From positions 35,205-99,204 of the forward strand of contig BAXE01000018.1 in assembly GCA_001310415.1 (NCBI GenBank): a stretch of DNA of 64,000 bases, read 5' to 3'. Both the position numbers and the translations under genes were made by a program. The number at the start of each line of letters is the position of its first letter. Within the stretch, counting starts at the first letter, position 1. Under the pieces are notes generated by a model. The model saw only the letters and a program-made list of their open reading frames with translations. It ran no database searches and was not told the origin of the DNA. Shown piece by piece: positions 24,226 to 35,052 of this stretch. Origin of the DNA: Enterovibrio sp. JCM 19048 (GTDB lineage: Bacteria; Pseudomonadota; Gammaproteobacteria; Enterobacterales; Vibrionaceae).

Positions 24226-25938
24226 CTAGTGTTTCGTGAAGCGGTACTCCTCACTGTAGGGGAATACGTCGTTAAATTGCCCTTGTTCGATGTTGCCTTG
24301 CAGTCCCTTCCAGTAATCTGCATCAAACAGATCTGAGTGTAGTTCTTCGAACAGCGCCCGTATTTTCGTTGATAAGTAAGAAGGTGCGGAACTCTTCTGG
24401 GAAGACGTCAAATTCCCCGACGCTGTACCAGGGCTCAGCCGCCATTTCATCTTCAGGGAACCGTGGAGGTGGAATGTGCCGGAAGTTGACCTCCGTGAGA
24501 TAGGAAATTTCGTCGTAGTCGTAAAAAATGACGCGGCTGTGGCGGGAAACCCCGAAGTTCTTAAACAACATGTCACCGGCAAAGATATTGGCAGCAGCCA
24601 GTTGTTTGATGGCATCCCCGTATTCTTGGACTACATGGCGTAACTCGTCGTCATCGGCCTGCTCAAGGTAGATATTGAGCGGGATCATTCGCCGTTCCAT
24701 ATACAGGTGGCGGATATGCACTTCCCGGGCCGTGAGTTTAATATTGGACGGAGCCACTTCCAGCAATTCATCGATCAACTCCTGGCTGAAACGGCTGCGC
24801 GGGAAAATAAAGTTGCGGTAGTCCAGGGTATCAGCCATACGGCCGACCCGGTCGTGCTCCTTAACCAGACGGTATTTTTCTTTAACCACGGCGTGGGTAA
24901 TGTCTTTTTGCGGGGCAAACCTGTCTTTAATGATTTTGAAGACAAACCCATAGGAAGGCAGGGTAAACACCGACATCACCATGCCCTTGATACCCGGGGC
25001 GATAATGAATTTGTCGTCCGAAGATTCAAGGTGGTGGAGAAATTCGCGGTAGAGCTCTGTTTTGCCATGTTTTTGACACCCAATGGCGGTGTAGAGCTGT
25101 GCCGGGGTTTTGTGGGGCATAAGCTGGCTTAAGAAATCCACCATGGCTGCCGGTGCAGGGGCATACACCATGAAGTAAGAGCGGGCAAAACCGAAGATAA
25201 CACTTAGCTCATCAGAGTCAGAGATACAGGCATCTACATAGAGTTCATTATTGGAGTTCACCAGTACCGGAAGTACCAGAGGGCGGATTTGGTTTGCCAT
25301 GTCCAGACGGCCAATCAGGTACGCTGCTTTATTCCGGAAGAAGGGTTCGCGCACCATATCAATGGTCACTTCGTCGGTCAGCTGGGGCCCAAGCTGGCGT
25401 TGCAAAGCCTCTACAATCCGGTGAACGTCCCGGGCTTTGTTGACCCAGTTCAACGTAAAAGGGGTGTCATCCAGGATCCGCTCGATCGTTTGGATAAGAT
25501 TGGTTTTGGATGAATAGCGTTTCAACAGTGGGGTCGGGTATTTAGGGATCCGCCCTCCCTGAGAGCTGTTCACGAACAGTTTTTCACGGCGGATATTGCG
25601 GTGGTCGAACATCCGGCAATAGACAGAGTTAAAGAAACTCTCGGCGATATCATATCGGGGGTAGCCGTCCAGCAGGCGGCTGTATTCTGCCTTAACTGCC
25701 ATCAAGAAAGATCGTGTGGCATGCTGCCGATTCAGCATGGTTTTCAACTGCTGGCTGACGAGGCCAACATGGTGGTCGTAAAAATTGATGCGGGTTTTGA
25801 GCGCCTTTTGTACGCTTTTCCAGTCCCTGTCTTCAAACCGTTCCTGCGCCCCAGCGGTGACATCCAAAAAACGCCCGTACATGGCGTCTGCACCTGCAAT
25901 ATGGTTTGCGCGACCAACTCCTCCATCGCAACTGCCAT
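24226..25938 (-). CDS. aceK: Isocitrate dehydrogenase kinase/phosphatase AceK
   Basis: AceK switches isocitrate dehydrogenase off and on by phosphorylation, directing carbon into the glyoxylate bypass. The regulatory N-terminal domain is followed by the kinase-like core, with the nucleotide-binding [19 protein letters not shown], the [20 protein letters not shown] stretch and the metal-binding IFYDYDEI. The C-terminus [15 protein letters not shown] is conserved. The ATG at 25938 follows GAAGGAGGGAACC. The frame breaks near 25875 (one base) and near 24376 (two A apparently missing from a run). Restored length is 571 residues. The usual partners aceB and aceA are not next to it. Confidence 0.95.
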
Positions 25939-26170
25939 GGTTCCCTCCTTCGCGGTTGCTTAATTTGTGTTCAATTCAACTAACTATGTATGGCAGGGAC
26001 GATCTGTGCAAGAACCAAGCGGGTAAATAGCGGGGTTTCTCATCTTTTAAATTTGATAATTTAGAGTTGCGAATCGGGGCGTTTTTTGAGAGATAACTTA
26101 AATTTTTGTTGACCTTAATGCCTTCATTCGGTAAAGGTTATAAAAACGTAGCAAGGAAGGTTCAAAAGCC

Positions 26171-26242
26171 ATGCTTCATTCAGTCGGCACCACAACCATT
26201 ATCACCATTATTACCATCACCGTTGGTGCGGGTGCGGGCTGA
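26171..26242 (+). CDS. thrL: thr operon leader peptide ThrL
   Basis: A 23-codon ORF preceded by GCAAGGAAGG has a dense block of threonine and isoleucine codons (TTTIITIITIT, six Thr and five Ile). It ends 16 bases before an intrinsic terminator hairpin and lies upstream of thrA. This is the classic layout of threonine/isoleucine attenuation: slow translation of the block lets an antiterminator form. A possible -35 element (TTGACC, 26109-26114) lies upstream, but I cannot pick a good -10 at normal spacing. Confidence 0.93.
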   Translation: MLHSVGTTTIITIITITVGAGAG

Positions 26243-26258
26243 TATGCACAGAATTCTC

Positions 26259-26297
26259 AAAAAAGCCCGTACCCAAATCTGGTACGGGCTTTTTTTA
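26259..26297 (+). terminator. thr operon attenuator
   Basis: A 10-bp stem AGCCCGTACC/GGTACGGGCT with a 7-base loop is followed by a T run. It lies between thrL and thrA, so it is an attenuator and not an end-of-operon terminator. Confidence 0.93.
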
Positions 26298-26346
26298 ACC
26301 TGTTTATTATTGAATCAGCGAGTTCAGGAAGAAGTTGGAGGAAAGG

Positions 26347-28802
26347 ATGCGAGTATTAAAGTTTGGTGGTACCTCGCTGGCGAATGCGGAAAGATTTAGC
26401 CGCGCTGCGAGATCATCACCAGTAACACATGCCAAAGTGAGGTATCGGCGGTTCTGTCCGCCCCGGCTAAGATCACTAACCTGTTGGTCGACGTGATCGA
26501 TAACACTATCAAACATGGTGAAGCGGAGCTTCAGGTGGCTGAAATCCGCAAAATTTTCAATGCCCTGTTTGACGGCCTGGCGGAAATGGATCCGGGGTTG
26601 GACAAAGCGGGTTTGCAGGAAAAACTCGATCGCTCTGTGAATCAGCTCAACCAGTATATCCACGGTATCGCGCTGCTGGGGCTGTGTCCGGACAACATCT
26701 ATGCCCGTATCATCAGCAAAGGAGAGCGCATTTCCATTGCGACCATGTCCGCGTTGCTTAAAGCACGTGGCTACAACACGTTTGAAATTGATCCGGTTAA
26801 ATACCTGCAATCAAAAGGCGATTACCTTGAAGGTATCGTTGATATCGAAGTTTCCTCTGAGCGATTCAAAAAAGAACCCATCCCTGAAAAGCATATCGGT
26901 TTGATGCCGGGCTTTACTGCTTCCAATGAAAAAGGCGAGCTGGTGACATTGGGCCGCAATGGCTCGGACTATTCAGCTGCCGTGCTGGCGGCATGTGTCC
27001 GCGCAGAGTGCTGTGAGATCTGGACCGATGTTGATGGTGTGTACAGCTGCGACCCGCGTCTGGTGCCGGATGCCAAGCTACTCAAATCCTTGAGCTATCA
27101 GGAGGCCATGGAGCTTTCCTATTTCGGTGCCAAAGTGCTGCACCCGAAAACCATTCTTCCTATTGCACGTTTCCACATTCCCTGTCTTATCAAAAACACC
27201 GCCAACCCGCAGGGTGCAGGTACCCTGATTGGTATCGACAGCGGTGAAGACAACCTGGCAGTGAAAGGCATTACCACGCTGGAAAAACTGAGCATGGTGA
27301 ACGTCTCTGGCCCTGGCATGAAAGGTATGGTTGGCATGGCTGCTCGCGTATTTGGCGCTATGTCGGCCGCCGGCGTATCGGTTGTGCTGATCACCCAATC
27401 ATCTTCTGAGTACAGCATCAGCTTCTGTATTGAAGCGGAAGACAAGCCGCTGGCACAACGTGCCCTGCAGGAAAACTTTGAGCTGGAACTGAAAGATGGT
27501 CTGCTGGAGCCGGTTGAGTTTATTGATAACGTCGCCATCGTGTCGCTGGTAGGGGATGCGATGCGCACTGCCAAGGGTGTAGCGTCCCAGTTTTTTACCT
27601 CATTGGCAGAAATGAACGTCAACATCGTGGCGATTGCACAGGCTCTTCAGAGCGTTCAATCTCCGCCGTTATCCCAGATAATTGCGTTTCTGAAGCGGTG
27701 AAGGCCTGTCACGAGAACCTGTTTAACTCCAACCACTATCTCGATGTCTTCATTGTCGGTGTCGGTGGTGTTGGCGGCGAACTGGTCGAGCAGGTCAAAC
27801 GTCAGCAAAGTAAACTGGCGGATCAGGGCATTGTTATCCGCGTGTGTGGCCTTGCCAACAGCAAAGGCATGCTGCTTAACAGCAAGGGTATTGACCTGAA
27901 TGGCTGGCGTGATGAACTGGCAACGATCAACGAGCCATTTAGTCTGCCGCGCATGGTGCGTTTGGTGCAGCAAAACCACATCATCAACCCGGTATTTATC
28001 GATTGTACCTCTGATCAGGCTATCGCAGATCAATATGCTGATTTCTTGTCCGCTGGCTTCCACGTGATCACGCCGAACAAGAAAGCCAACACTGCGGGCA
28101 TGGCGTATTACCAGCAACTGCGTAAAGCAGCACGAGCTACCCGTCGTAAGTTTATGTATGACACCACAGTGGGCGCGGGTCTGCCGGTCATCGAGAACCT
28201 GCAAAACCTAATTGCCGCCGGTGATGAATTGGAAAATTTACCGGTATCCTGTCCGGCTCCCTGTCCCATATTTTCGGTAAGCTGGACGAAGGACAAAGCT
28301 TCAGCGAAGCGACCACCGTCGCGAGAAACAACGGCTTTACCGAGCCAGATCCCCGTGACGATCTCTCCGGCATGGATGTGGCGCGTAAGCTTCTGATCCT
28401 TGCCCGTGAAGCAGGCATGCATCTGGAGCTGGAAGACGTTGAAGTAGAACCCGCGCTGCCGCCTGGCTTTGATGCCTCAGGTGATGTTGATGCCTTTATG
28501 GCAAGGTTGCCTGAAGCGGATGCTTACTTTGAAAAACTGGCGGGTGATGCACGCGCTGAAGGCAAAGTGCTGCGCTACGTCGGCAGTATTGATAACGGCC
28601 AGTGCTCAGTGAAAATCCAGGCAGTGGATGCGGACGATCCGATGTTTAAAATCAAAGAAGGTGAAAATGCCCTAGCATTCTACAGTCGCTATTACCAACT
28701 ATTCCTTTGGTGCTGCGCGGGTATGGCGCAGGTACGGCAGTAACCGCAGCCGGTGTGTTTGCAGATTTGATGCGTACACTGGGCTGGAAGCTGGGGGTAT
28801 AA
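26347..28802 (+). CDS. thrA: Bifunctional aspartokinase I / homoserine dehydrogenase I ThrA
   Basis: The enzyme catalyses the first and third steps from aspartate to threonine. The ATG at 26347 follows GGAGGAAAGG and opens with [17 protein letters not shown], the aspartokinase signature. The ACT regulatory region lies mid-protein ([15 protein letters not shown]). The dehydrogenase half begins [16 protein letters not shown] and has [14 protein letters not shown]. Four single-base losses break the frame: near 26410, 27646 (GGG to GG), 28236 (A run) and 28697. Restored length is 819 residues, essentially that of E. coli ThrA. It is the first gene of thrABC and is controlled by the thrL attenuator. 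Confidence 0.97.
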
Positions 28803-28803
28803 G

Positions 28804-29761
28804 ATGAGCGTTGTGGTTTATGCACCGGCTTCTATCGGTAATGTCAGCGTCGGTTTTGATGTTTTGGGTGCAGCGGTATCGCCAATTGACGGCACGCTAC
28901 TGGGTGACCGTGTAAAAGTGGAAGAGGGCGGTTCAACGCCTTTTTCCCTCGACTGCGTTGGGCGCTTTGTTGATAAGCTGCCACAGAACAAAGAAGAGAA
29001 CATCGTCTACCAAAGCTACCTGGTATTTTGCCGCGAAATGGAAAAGCGCGGTGAACCGGTTCGCAATGTGGCAATGACTCTTGAAAAGAACATGCCGATT
29101 GGCTCAGGCCTTGGCTCCAGCGCCTGTTCTATCGTGGCGGCGCTGGATGCCTGAACAAATTCCATGGCGACCCGCTGGATGAAACTACCCTGCTGGCGCT
29201 AATGGGGAGATGGAAGCGGCCATTTCCGGCAGTCTCCACTACGACAACGTTGCCCCTTGCTACCTCGGTGGCCTGCAACTGATGGTGGAGCAGCTGGACA
29301 TTATCAGCCAACAGGTTCCCTGTTTTGATAACTGGTACTGGGTGATGGCGTATCCGGGTATTAAGGTGTCCACTGCGGAAGCGCGAGCGATTCTGCCGGC
29401 GCAATACCGTCGTCAGGACGTGATTAATCATGGCCGTCATCTGGCAGGGTTTATCCATGGCTGTTACTCTGGTCAACCCCAGTTGGCGGCAAGCATGATT
29501 AAAGATGTGGTGGCTGAGCCCTATCGTGAAAAACTGCTGCCGGGTTTTGCCGACGCGAGGCACTTTGCTGCAGATGCGGGAGCGCTGGCGACAGGTATTT
29601 CCGGTTCAGGACCAACCCTGTTCAGTATTACGGATGACAAAGCCGTAGCTGAGCGCGTCGCCAAGTGGTTACAGGAACATTACGTTCAAAATGAAGAAGG
29701 ATTTGTCCACATCTGTCGATTGGATGTGACGGGATCGACAGTGACAGGAAGTGAACTATGA
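28804..29761 (+). CDS. thrB: Homoserine kinase ThrB
   Basis: This GHMP-family kinase phosphorylates homoserine. It shows the start [20 protein letters not shown], the ATP-binding [19 protein letters not shown] loop (about residue 98) and the C-terminal [10 protein letters not shown] motif. Two single-base losses, near 29150 (CCC read as CC) and 29206 (GGGG read as GGG), split the frame. Restored length is 319 residues. The start is 1 base after the thrA stop, and the stop overlaps the thrC start as ATGA. All three genes are thus tightly coupled. Confidence 0.96.
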
Positions 29762-31041
29762 AGCTTTATAACATTAAGGAAAATGACGAGCAGGTCTCGT
29801 TTGGCCAGGCAGTAAAGCAAGGGCTTGGCCGCAACCAGGGTCTGTTCTTCCCAAGCGAACTGCCAACATTTGACGACATTGATGCGCTGCTGGAAAAAGA
29901 TTTTATCAGCCGCAGTAGCGACATCCTTTCCGCGTTTATCGGTGACGAGCTGACACCGGAAACCGTGCGTAGCATGGTAGAGAACGCATTCCAGTTCCCG
30001 GCACCTGTTGCCAAGGTGACCGACCAAGTCAGTGCGCTGGAGTTGTTCCACGGCCCAACACTGGCATTTAAAGACTTCGGTGGCCGCTTTATGGCGCAGT
30101 CACTGGCTGCCGTCTCTGAAGGCGGTAAGGTAACGATTTTGACCGCCACGTCGGGTGATACCGGCGCAGCGGTGGCGCATGCGTTTTACGGCATGGAAAA
30201 CATCAATGTCGTTATCCTGTACCCGAAAGGCAAGATCAGCCCGTTGCAGGAAAAACTGTTCTGTACTCTGGGTGGCAATATCCACACCGTGGCAATCAAT
30301 GGCACCTTCGATGACTGCCAGGCGATGGTGAAGCAAGCGTTTGATGACGCAGAGCTTCGCGCAGCGATTGGCCTGAACTCTGCCAACTCCATCAACATCA
30401 GCCGCCTGATGGCACAAATTTGCTACTACTTTGAAGCAGCTTCACAGCTGACCAAAGCGCAGCGTGAAAACCTGGTGGTTGCAGTACCAAGCGGCAATTT
30501 CGGTAACCTGACAGCCGGTTTGCTGGCCAAAGCGATTGGCCTGCCAATTAAACGTTTTATTGCGGCGACCAATGTGAATGATACCGTGCCACGTTATCTC
30601 AAGACCGGTGAGTGGACGCCTGAGCCTACTATTCCAACTCTTTCCAATGCCATGGATGTCAGCCAGCCAAACAACTGGCCACGTATCGAAGAGCTGTGCA
30701 AAGTGAAAGGTTGGGGGCTCAATGAACTGGGCTCTGGTGCAGTGACAGATGAACAAACGGCAGACACCCTGAAAGCCATGTATGCCAGCGGCTACCTGTG
30801 TGAGCCACACGGTGCGATTGCTTACCGTGTACTGGAAGAGCAGCTTCAGGAAGGCGAATATGGCCTGTTCCTGTGCACAGCGCACCCGGCGAAGTTTAAA
30901 GAGTCAGTGGATGAAATTCTGGGACTGGATATTCCGCTGCCAGCACCGCTGGCAAAACATGCGGTGATGGAATTGCTGTCAGAAGAGCAGGACGCAGACT
31001 TTGCCCAGCTGCGTGAATACCTGATGAAGGTGGCGGGCTAA
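29758..31041 (+). CDS. thrC: Threonine synthase ThrC
   Basis: A PLP enzyme that converts phosphohomoserine to threonine. The intact 427-residue frame carries the PLP-lysine motif [16 protein letters not shown], the phosphate-binding [15 protein letters not shown] and [12 protein letters not shown]. The ATG overlaps the thrB stop, with an AGGAAG ribosome site inside thrB. A strong terminator follows 20 bases downstream, closing the operon. Confidence 0.98.
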   Translation: MKLYNIKENDEQVSFGQAVKQGLGRNQGLFFPSELPTFDDIDALLEKDFISRSSDILSAFIGDELTPETVRSMVENAFQFPAPVAKVTDQVSALELFHGPTLAFKDFGGRFMAQSLAAVSEGGKVTILTATSGDTGAAVAHAFYGMENINVVILYPKGKISPLQEKLFCTLGGNIHTVAINGTFDDCQAMVKQAFDDAELRAAIGLNSANSINISRLMAQICYYFEAASQLTKAQRENLVVAVPSGNFGNLTAGLLAKAIGLPIKRFIAATNVNDTVPRYLKTGEWTPEPTIPTLSNAMDVSQPNNWPRIEELCKVKGWGLNELGSGAVTDEQTADTLKAMYASGYLCEPHGAIAYRVLEEQLQEGEYGLFLCTAHPAKFKESVDEILGLDIPLPAPLAKHAVMELLSEEQDADFAQLREYLMKVAG

Positions 31042-31060
31042 CGCTGCGAAAACTGAAAAC

Positions 31061-31087
31061 AAAAACCGGCCATCAGGCCGGTTTTTT
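31061..31087. terminator. Terminator between thrC and grcA
   Basis: AAAAACCGGCC and GGCCGGTTTTT form an 11-bp stem around ATCA. Runs of A before and T after allow use from both sides, by thrABC and by the convergent grcA. Confidence 0.92.
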
Positions 31088-31106
31088 ATGTCTTGCTAAC
31101 TGTCTA

Positions 31107-31483
31107 TTACAGAGAGTTAGTGAAAGTACGTGCGATAACGTCGCGCTGCTGTTCAACAGTCAGTGAGTTGAAGCGTACAGCGTAACCAGATACACGGATA
31201 GTCAGCTGTGGGTACTTTTCTGGGTGCGCAGCTGCGTCTTCCAGAGTTTCACGCTTCAGTACATTCACGTTCAGGTGTTGGCCACCTTCGATTTTTGCAG
31301 GCGCTTCGATAGCAGTTCACGGCTTTCGAACTCACCCAGGTCAGCAACTGGGATAACCTGATCTGCTTCGAAACCTGCAGCAGCTGCAACGCAACGTGCT
31401 TCGTTGGTTTCGCTGTCCAGCAGCCAGATAGAGTTCAGTAGATCGTCGTTTGCCGCTTTAGTAATTTGAATACCGGTGATCAT
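31107..31483 (-). CDS. grcA: Autonomous glycyl radical cofactor GrcA
   Basis: GrcA is a small spare glycyl-radical domain that rescues oxygen-damaged pyruvate formate-lyase. The N-terminus [25 protein letters not shown] matches the YfiD family. The C-terminal radical loop [13 protein letters not shown] contains the glycine that carries the radical. One base is missing near 31305, so the frame splits after about 58 residues. Restored length is 125. AAAAAAGGGGAAAG precedes the ATG. A predicted FNR site about 102 bases upstream fits anaerobic induction, known for this gene in E. coli. Confidence 0.95.
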
Positions 31484-31892
31484 AGTCTTTCCCCTTTTTT
31501 TGATAGGCTTTGGTGGTTTTATTTTTCCAACAATTGATGAGCTGGGTACTTGTATACCTTACTGAAAACAAGGTTATTTTGATTTTAGTCAAATTACAAC
31601 CAAAATATGCAAAACTTGCGTCTTTGATTTTTTGTTTTTGAATCAAGAAATGATTAAATAATTGTATTAAAACAAAAACTGTAACATTGTGCGAAGTGAT
31701 GAAAATTTTCATTTGTAATTTAATTACTACATTTTGAGCTTGTGTAAATTAATTCAATATCATCAATGCAGCGTATAAACGTCTGGAATGGTAGCCACTC
31801 TGCCAAATACGACAGGCGAATCCTGTGAGTGAGTGCGCTAGTATGAGTAACTTAAAATGTTGTCGGTTACGGTTTCCGGCAAGGGAGAGAAG
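31484..31892. other. Divergent promoter region grcA / nfo
   Basis: A 409-base AT-rich stretch holds the grcA promoter with its FNR-like site (31579-31592) and, at the far end, the nfo ribosome site (AAGGGAGAG, about 31881-31889). I see no gene in it. Confidence 0.7.
31579..31592 (-). promoter_or_regulatory. Predicted FNR-binding site of grcA
   Basis: On the minus strand the site reads TTGACTAAAATCAA, matching nine of ten fixed bases of the consensus TTGAT-N4-ATCAA. A -10-like TATACA lies at 31556-31551. If transcription starts about 7 bases after it (about 31544), the FNR site is centred at -41.5, the standard class II activating position. This is a consensus match and has not been tested. 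Confidence 0.75.
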
Positions 31893-32759
31893 ATGAAATA
31901 TATTGGAGCCCATGTTTCGGCATCCGGCGGCGTAGAAAACGCGCCAATCAATGCAGCAGCGATTGGTGCGAACGCTTTTGCACTGTTTACCAAAAACCAG
32001 CGCCAGTGGCAGGCGAAGCCTTTGGAAGCATCCAATGTGGCAGCGTTTAAAGCCAACTGTAAAAAGCACGGCTTTGTACCGGAAGCAATCCTGCCCCACG
32101 ACTCCTATCTGATTAACCTTGGAGCACCGGAAGAAGACAAGCTGGAAAAGTCTCGCAATGCCTTTATTGATGAGATGGAACGTTGCCAGACACTGGGCCT
32201 GCCGCTTTTGAACTTCCACCCGGGCAGCCACCTGAAAAAGATCAGTGAAGAGGCGTGTCTGTCACTGATTGCTGAGTCTATCAATCTAGCTCACCAGGCT
32301 GTGCCAGGCGTGGTCGCAGTGATCGAGAATACAGCGGGTCAAGGCACTAACCTTGGCTGGTCGTTTGAACAGCTTGCGGCCATTATCGCGCAGGTAGAAG
32401 ACAAATCCCGCGTGGGTGTATGCATCGATACCTGCCATGCCTTCGCAGCAGGTTATGATCTGCGCACTCACAGCGCTGCGGAAGCCACATTCGCCGAGTT
32501 TGATAAAACAGTCGGCTTCCAGTACCTGCGTGGTATGCACCTGAATGATTCGAAATCGACATTTGGCAGCCGTGTTGACCGTCACCATGCATTGGGTGAA
32601 GGGGAGATTGGTCTGGCCTGTTTTGAAGTGATCATGCAGGACAAGCGCTTTGATGGCATCCCTTTGGTGCTGGAAACCATTAAACCTGAGCGCTGGGCAG
32701 ATGAGATCCGTCTGTTGCGGCAGTTTGAAGTCACAGCAAACGCGCGCGTTTCTGCGTAG
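31893..32759 (+). CDS. nfo: Endonuclease IV (AP endonuclease) Nfo
   Basis: This enzyme cuts DNA 5' of abasic sites in base excision repair. The frame is open from 31857, but the ATG at 31893 follows AAGGGAGAG and opens with [18 protein letters not shown], the true family start. Zinc-ligand motifs are present: [31 protein letters not shown] and [22 protein letters not shown]. The product is 288 residues. ung follows 39 bases downstream in the same direction, so the two repair genes are probably co-transcribed. Confidence 0.97.
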   Translation: MKYIGAHVSASGGVENAPINAAAIGANAFALFTKNQRQWQAKPLEASNVAAFKANCKKHGFVPEAILPHDSYLINLGAPEEDKLEKSRNAFIDEMERCQTLGLPLLNFHPGSHLKKISEEACLSLIAESINLAHQAVPGVVAVIENTAGQGTNLGWSFEQLAAIIAQVEDKSRVGVCIDTCHAFAAGYDLRTHSAAEATFAEFDKTVGFQYLRGMHLNDSKSTFGSRVDRHHALGEGEIGLACFEVIMQDKRFDGIPLVLETIKPERWADEIRLLRQFEVTANARVSA

Positions 32760-32798
32760 AATGCTGCGCAACAACATATATAGAAGATTGGGGAAAAA

Positions 32799-33475
32799 AT
32801 GACACAGGTGACGACCTGGCACGATGTGATTGGTCAGGAAAAGGAACAGGACTATTTCAAGCACACCATGGCCTACGTGGCTGAGGCGCGGGAGCAGGGC
32901 AAGGTGGTGTATCCGCCCAAGGAAGATGTCTTTAATGCATTCCGTTTTACTGAACTGGCGGATGTGAAGGTGGTTATTCTTGGTCAGGATCCTTATCACG
33001 GCCCGAACCAGGCTCATGGTCTTTGCTTTTCTGTATTGCCGGGAATTAAGCCGCCGCCGTCACTGGTGAATATGTACAAAGAGCTGGCGCAGGATATTCC
33101 CGGCTTCACCATCCCCCAGCATGGCTACCTGAAAAGCTGGGCGGATCAGGCGTGTTGCTGCTCAATACGGTGCTGACGGTTGAACAGGGCAATGCCCACT
33201 CACATGCCCACCTTGGTTGGGAAACCTTCACTGACCGTGTCATTGAGGCTGTAAACCAGCACTGCGAAGGGGTGGTATTCCTGCTTTGGGGTTCCCATGC
33301 ACGTAAAAAAGGCCGGGTTATCGACCGTAAACGCCACCACGTACTGGAAGCGCCGCATCCTTCTCCATTGTCTGCCCACCGTGGTTTTCTGGGCTGCAAA
33401 CACTTCTCTTCCACCAACCAGCTGCTTGAGCAGGCGGGCAAAGCGCCAATCAACTGGCAACTTGAGCTGGACTAG
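32799..33475 (+). CDS. ung: Uracil-DNA glycosylase Ung
   Basis: Ung removes uracil from DNA. The water-activating loop [22 protein letters not shown], the [12 protein letters not shown] segment and the DNA-intercalating [11 protein letters not shown] loop are all present. One G is missing near 33150 (GATCAGGGCGTG read with GGC as GC), splitting the frame. Restored length is 225 residues. It is downstream of nfo, and the functional link is clear: Ung creates the abasic sites that Nfo processes. Confidence 0.97.
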
Positions 33476-33628
33476 CCGCTTTTTTGTGCAGGCTCGTGAT
33501 ACAGATCGCGCGCTTGCACATCACCTTCTTCTTTCTGGGAAAAGTGCGCAAAAAGTGACCATGAACAAGTTGTGTTTTACATGGTTATATACACTGATTG
33601 TGTGAGTGAATGAAGAAAGGGAGGAGCT

Positions 33629-34156
33629 ATGTTAGTAGCCAGTATTCATCGGGATCACCGCAATATCAGTCGTTTATTAAAGCTGCTTGGTAACAAACTG
33701 ACCGCGCTTCAGGATGAAAAGGCGGTGAATTACAACCTTATCCGGGACACGGTAGCCTACCTGCAAGAGCACGCAGAGAAATACCACCACCCCAAGGAAG
33801 ATCTGATCTATCACTACTATTTAGAGCGCTATCCCGATGCAGACAGTGTCGCGCGCCTTGATCAGGAACACCATGATCTGGCTGAGCTGACGGCAGAATT
33901 TGCCAACACCGTCGACATGATTCTGATGGATGCCGTGGTGCCACAGGATTTGTTTGCAGAAAAACTGAACCGCTTTATCAGCAGCCAAAAGTCTCATCTG
34001 GAGCTGGAAGAGAGAAGCGTACTGCCCGTTTTGGAGCATACCCTGACAACGGAAGACTGGGCATACCTGCAATCTCAGTGGGAATCGGAAGAGAGTGATC
34101 CCCTGTTTGGTGAACAAGTTGCTGACCGCTTTAAAGAGCTGGCAGCCGCACTTTAA
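33629..34156 (+). CDS. Hemerythrin HHE-domain protein
   Basis: An intact 175-residue protein with a four-helix hemerythrin-like pattern: HRDHRNISRLLKLL near the start, EHAEKYHHPKEDLIYHYY (about residue 47-64), DQEHHDLAEL (about 78) and SHLELEERSVLPVLE (about 121). The spaced His and Glu residues could hold a di-iron centre for O2, NO or redox sensing. The function within the family is varied and cannot be assigned. The ATG follows GGGAGGAGCT, and a terminator lies 17 bases after the stop. Confidence 0.9.
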   Translation: MLVASIHRDHRNISRLLKLLGNKLTALQDEKAVNYNLIRDTVAYLQEHAEKYHHPKEDLIYHYYLERYPDADSVARLDQEHHDLAELTAEFANTVDMILMDAVVPQDLFAEKLNRFISSQKSHLELEERSVLPVLEHTLTTEDWAYLQSQWESEESDPLFGEQVADRFKELAAAL

Positions 34157-34173
34157 CCCCTCAGTTTTGGCAC

Positions 34174-34201
34174 AAAAAAGGCACCCCGGTGGGTGCCTTT
34201 T
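34174..34201 (+). terminator. Rho-independent terminator after the hemerythrin gene
   Basis: AAAGGCACCC and GGGTGCCTTT pair over 10 bp around CGGT, followed by T. It may also serve the convergent DUF3545 gene. Confidence 0.9.
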
Positions 34202-34264
34202 CTCTAAATTCCTATTACGTTTTCAGTCCTGGGACTGAAGATTTAAACCAGCTTGAGGTGCTGC

Positions 34265-34447
34265 TTAGAAATCGAAGTCGCTGTCGTTAAAGTCGCCCAA
34301 CATATCGATATCCTGCAGCTCTTTGCGAAGACGCTGTTTGTCTTTTAGCGCTTCAATTTCTCTCCACTTACGTTTTGCTTGTTTGGTTCGTCCACCGCGT
34401 TGTGGTCGCTCTTGATCGAAAAAATCATCAAAGGCAAAGCTATCCAT
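34265..34447 (-). CDS. DUF3545 family small protein
   Basis: A 60-residue, highly charged protein: an acidic aromatic N-terminus (MDSFAFDDFFDQE), a basic middle (RTKQAKRKWREIEALKDKQRLRKEL) and an acidic tail (LGDFNDSDFDF). This matches the DUF3545 family found in Vibrio relatives. No function is known. The basic helix flanked by acidic ends suggests a nucleic-acid or protein interaction, which is inference. GAGGTGAATAT precedes the ATG. Confidence 0.85.
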   Translation of the reverse strand: MDSFAFDDFFDQERPQRGGRTKQAKRKWREIEALKDKQRLRKELQDIDMLGDFNDSDFDF

Positions 34448-35052
34448 ATATTCACCTCGTTATACCAAGCGGTCGCTATTTAAGTATCAAACCTCCGATA
34501 AAATAAAATTGAAGTGTTTCTCATTTGTTGCACCTCAGTGAAGTTTTTATGAGATCACAATCACTTTTATTCTCGGGTTGAATAAAATGTGTTCAGTTGC
34601 AATGCGATAGATGAGAGCCATGCTGACAGATACCGTCTGCCGAACTGAACTTCCGTTGAACCCTTTCATAACAGTAGACCGGGGAATTTGTGCGTTGTGT
34701 CACCCCGGCACTGAAAAAGTTGAATGCGGATGTCTCCGGCGATATGGATGTTTCGCCAATGTTGATAAAAAGCATAATTATAGGGTTGGATTTTTATCCG
34801 TCGCACAAAAAACAACCACAATTAAGCAATTGTATGCATATTGATTTTTAGGTCTGCAATCTGCATCATCTCGCGGCAAATTGCTGCATCAGACGGCAAT
34901 ACCAACAAAAAATAGGAATTTTCGGCCGATTTTCATCGCCATTTTTCCTCTTCTTTTTCGGCAGGCGCATGCGTCGGTCGCATCCATTCGCACGCTCTCC
35001 GGCTTCCCGGAATTTAGCGTGGCGAGAATGTTTATGCGTACAGAGGGGTAGC
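34448..35052. other. Intergenic region DUF3545 / first alanine symporter
   Basis: About 600 bases without a supported gene. I looked for a glycine riboswitch, because such elements control some vibrio AgcS-type symporters, and found no match to its conserved core on either strand. No intrinsic terminator is seen. The promoter of the symporter should be here. Confidence 0.5.

Noticed and set aside
26347..29761. thrA and thrB as pseudogenes
   Set aside because: All breaks are single missing bases, the remaining sequence is fully conserved, and restored lengths match the family. Sequencing error is the simpler reading.
34448..35052. Glycine riboswitch upstream of the AgcS symporter
   Set aside because: I looked for the conserved core on both strands and found no match.
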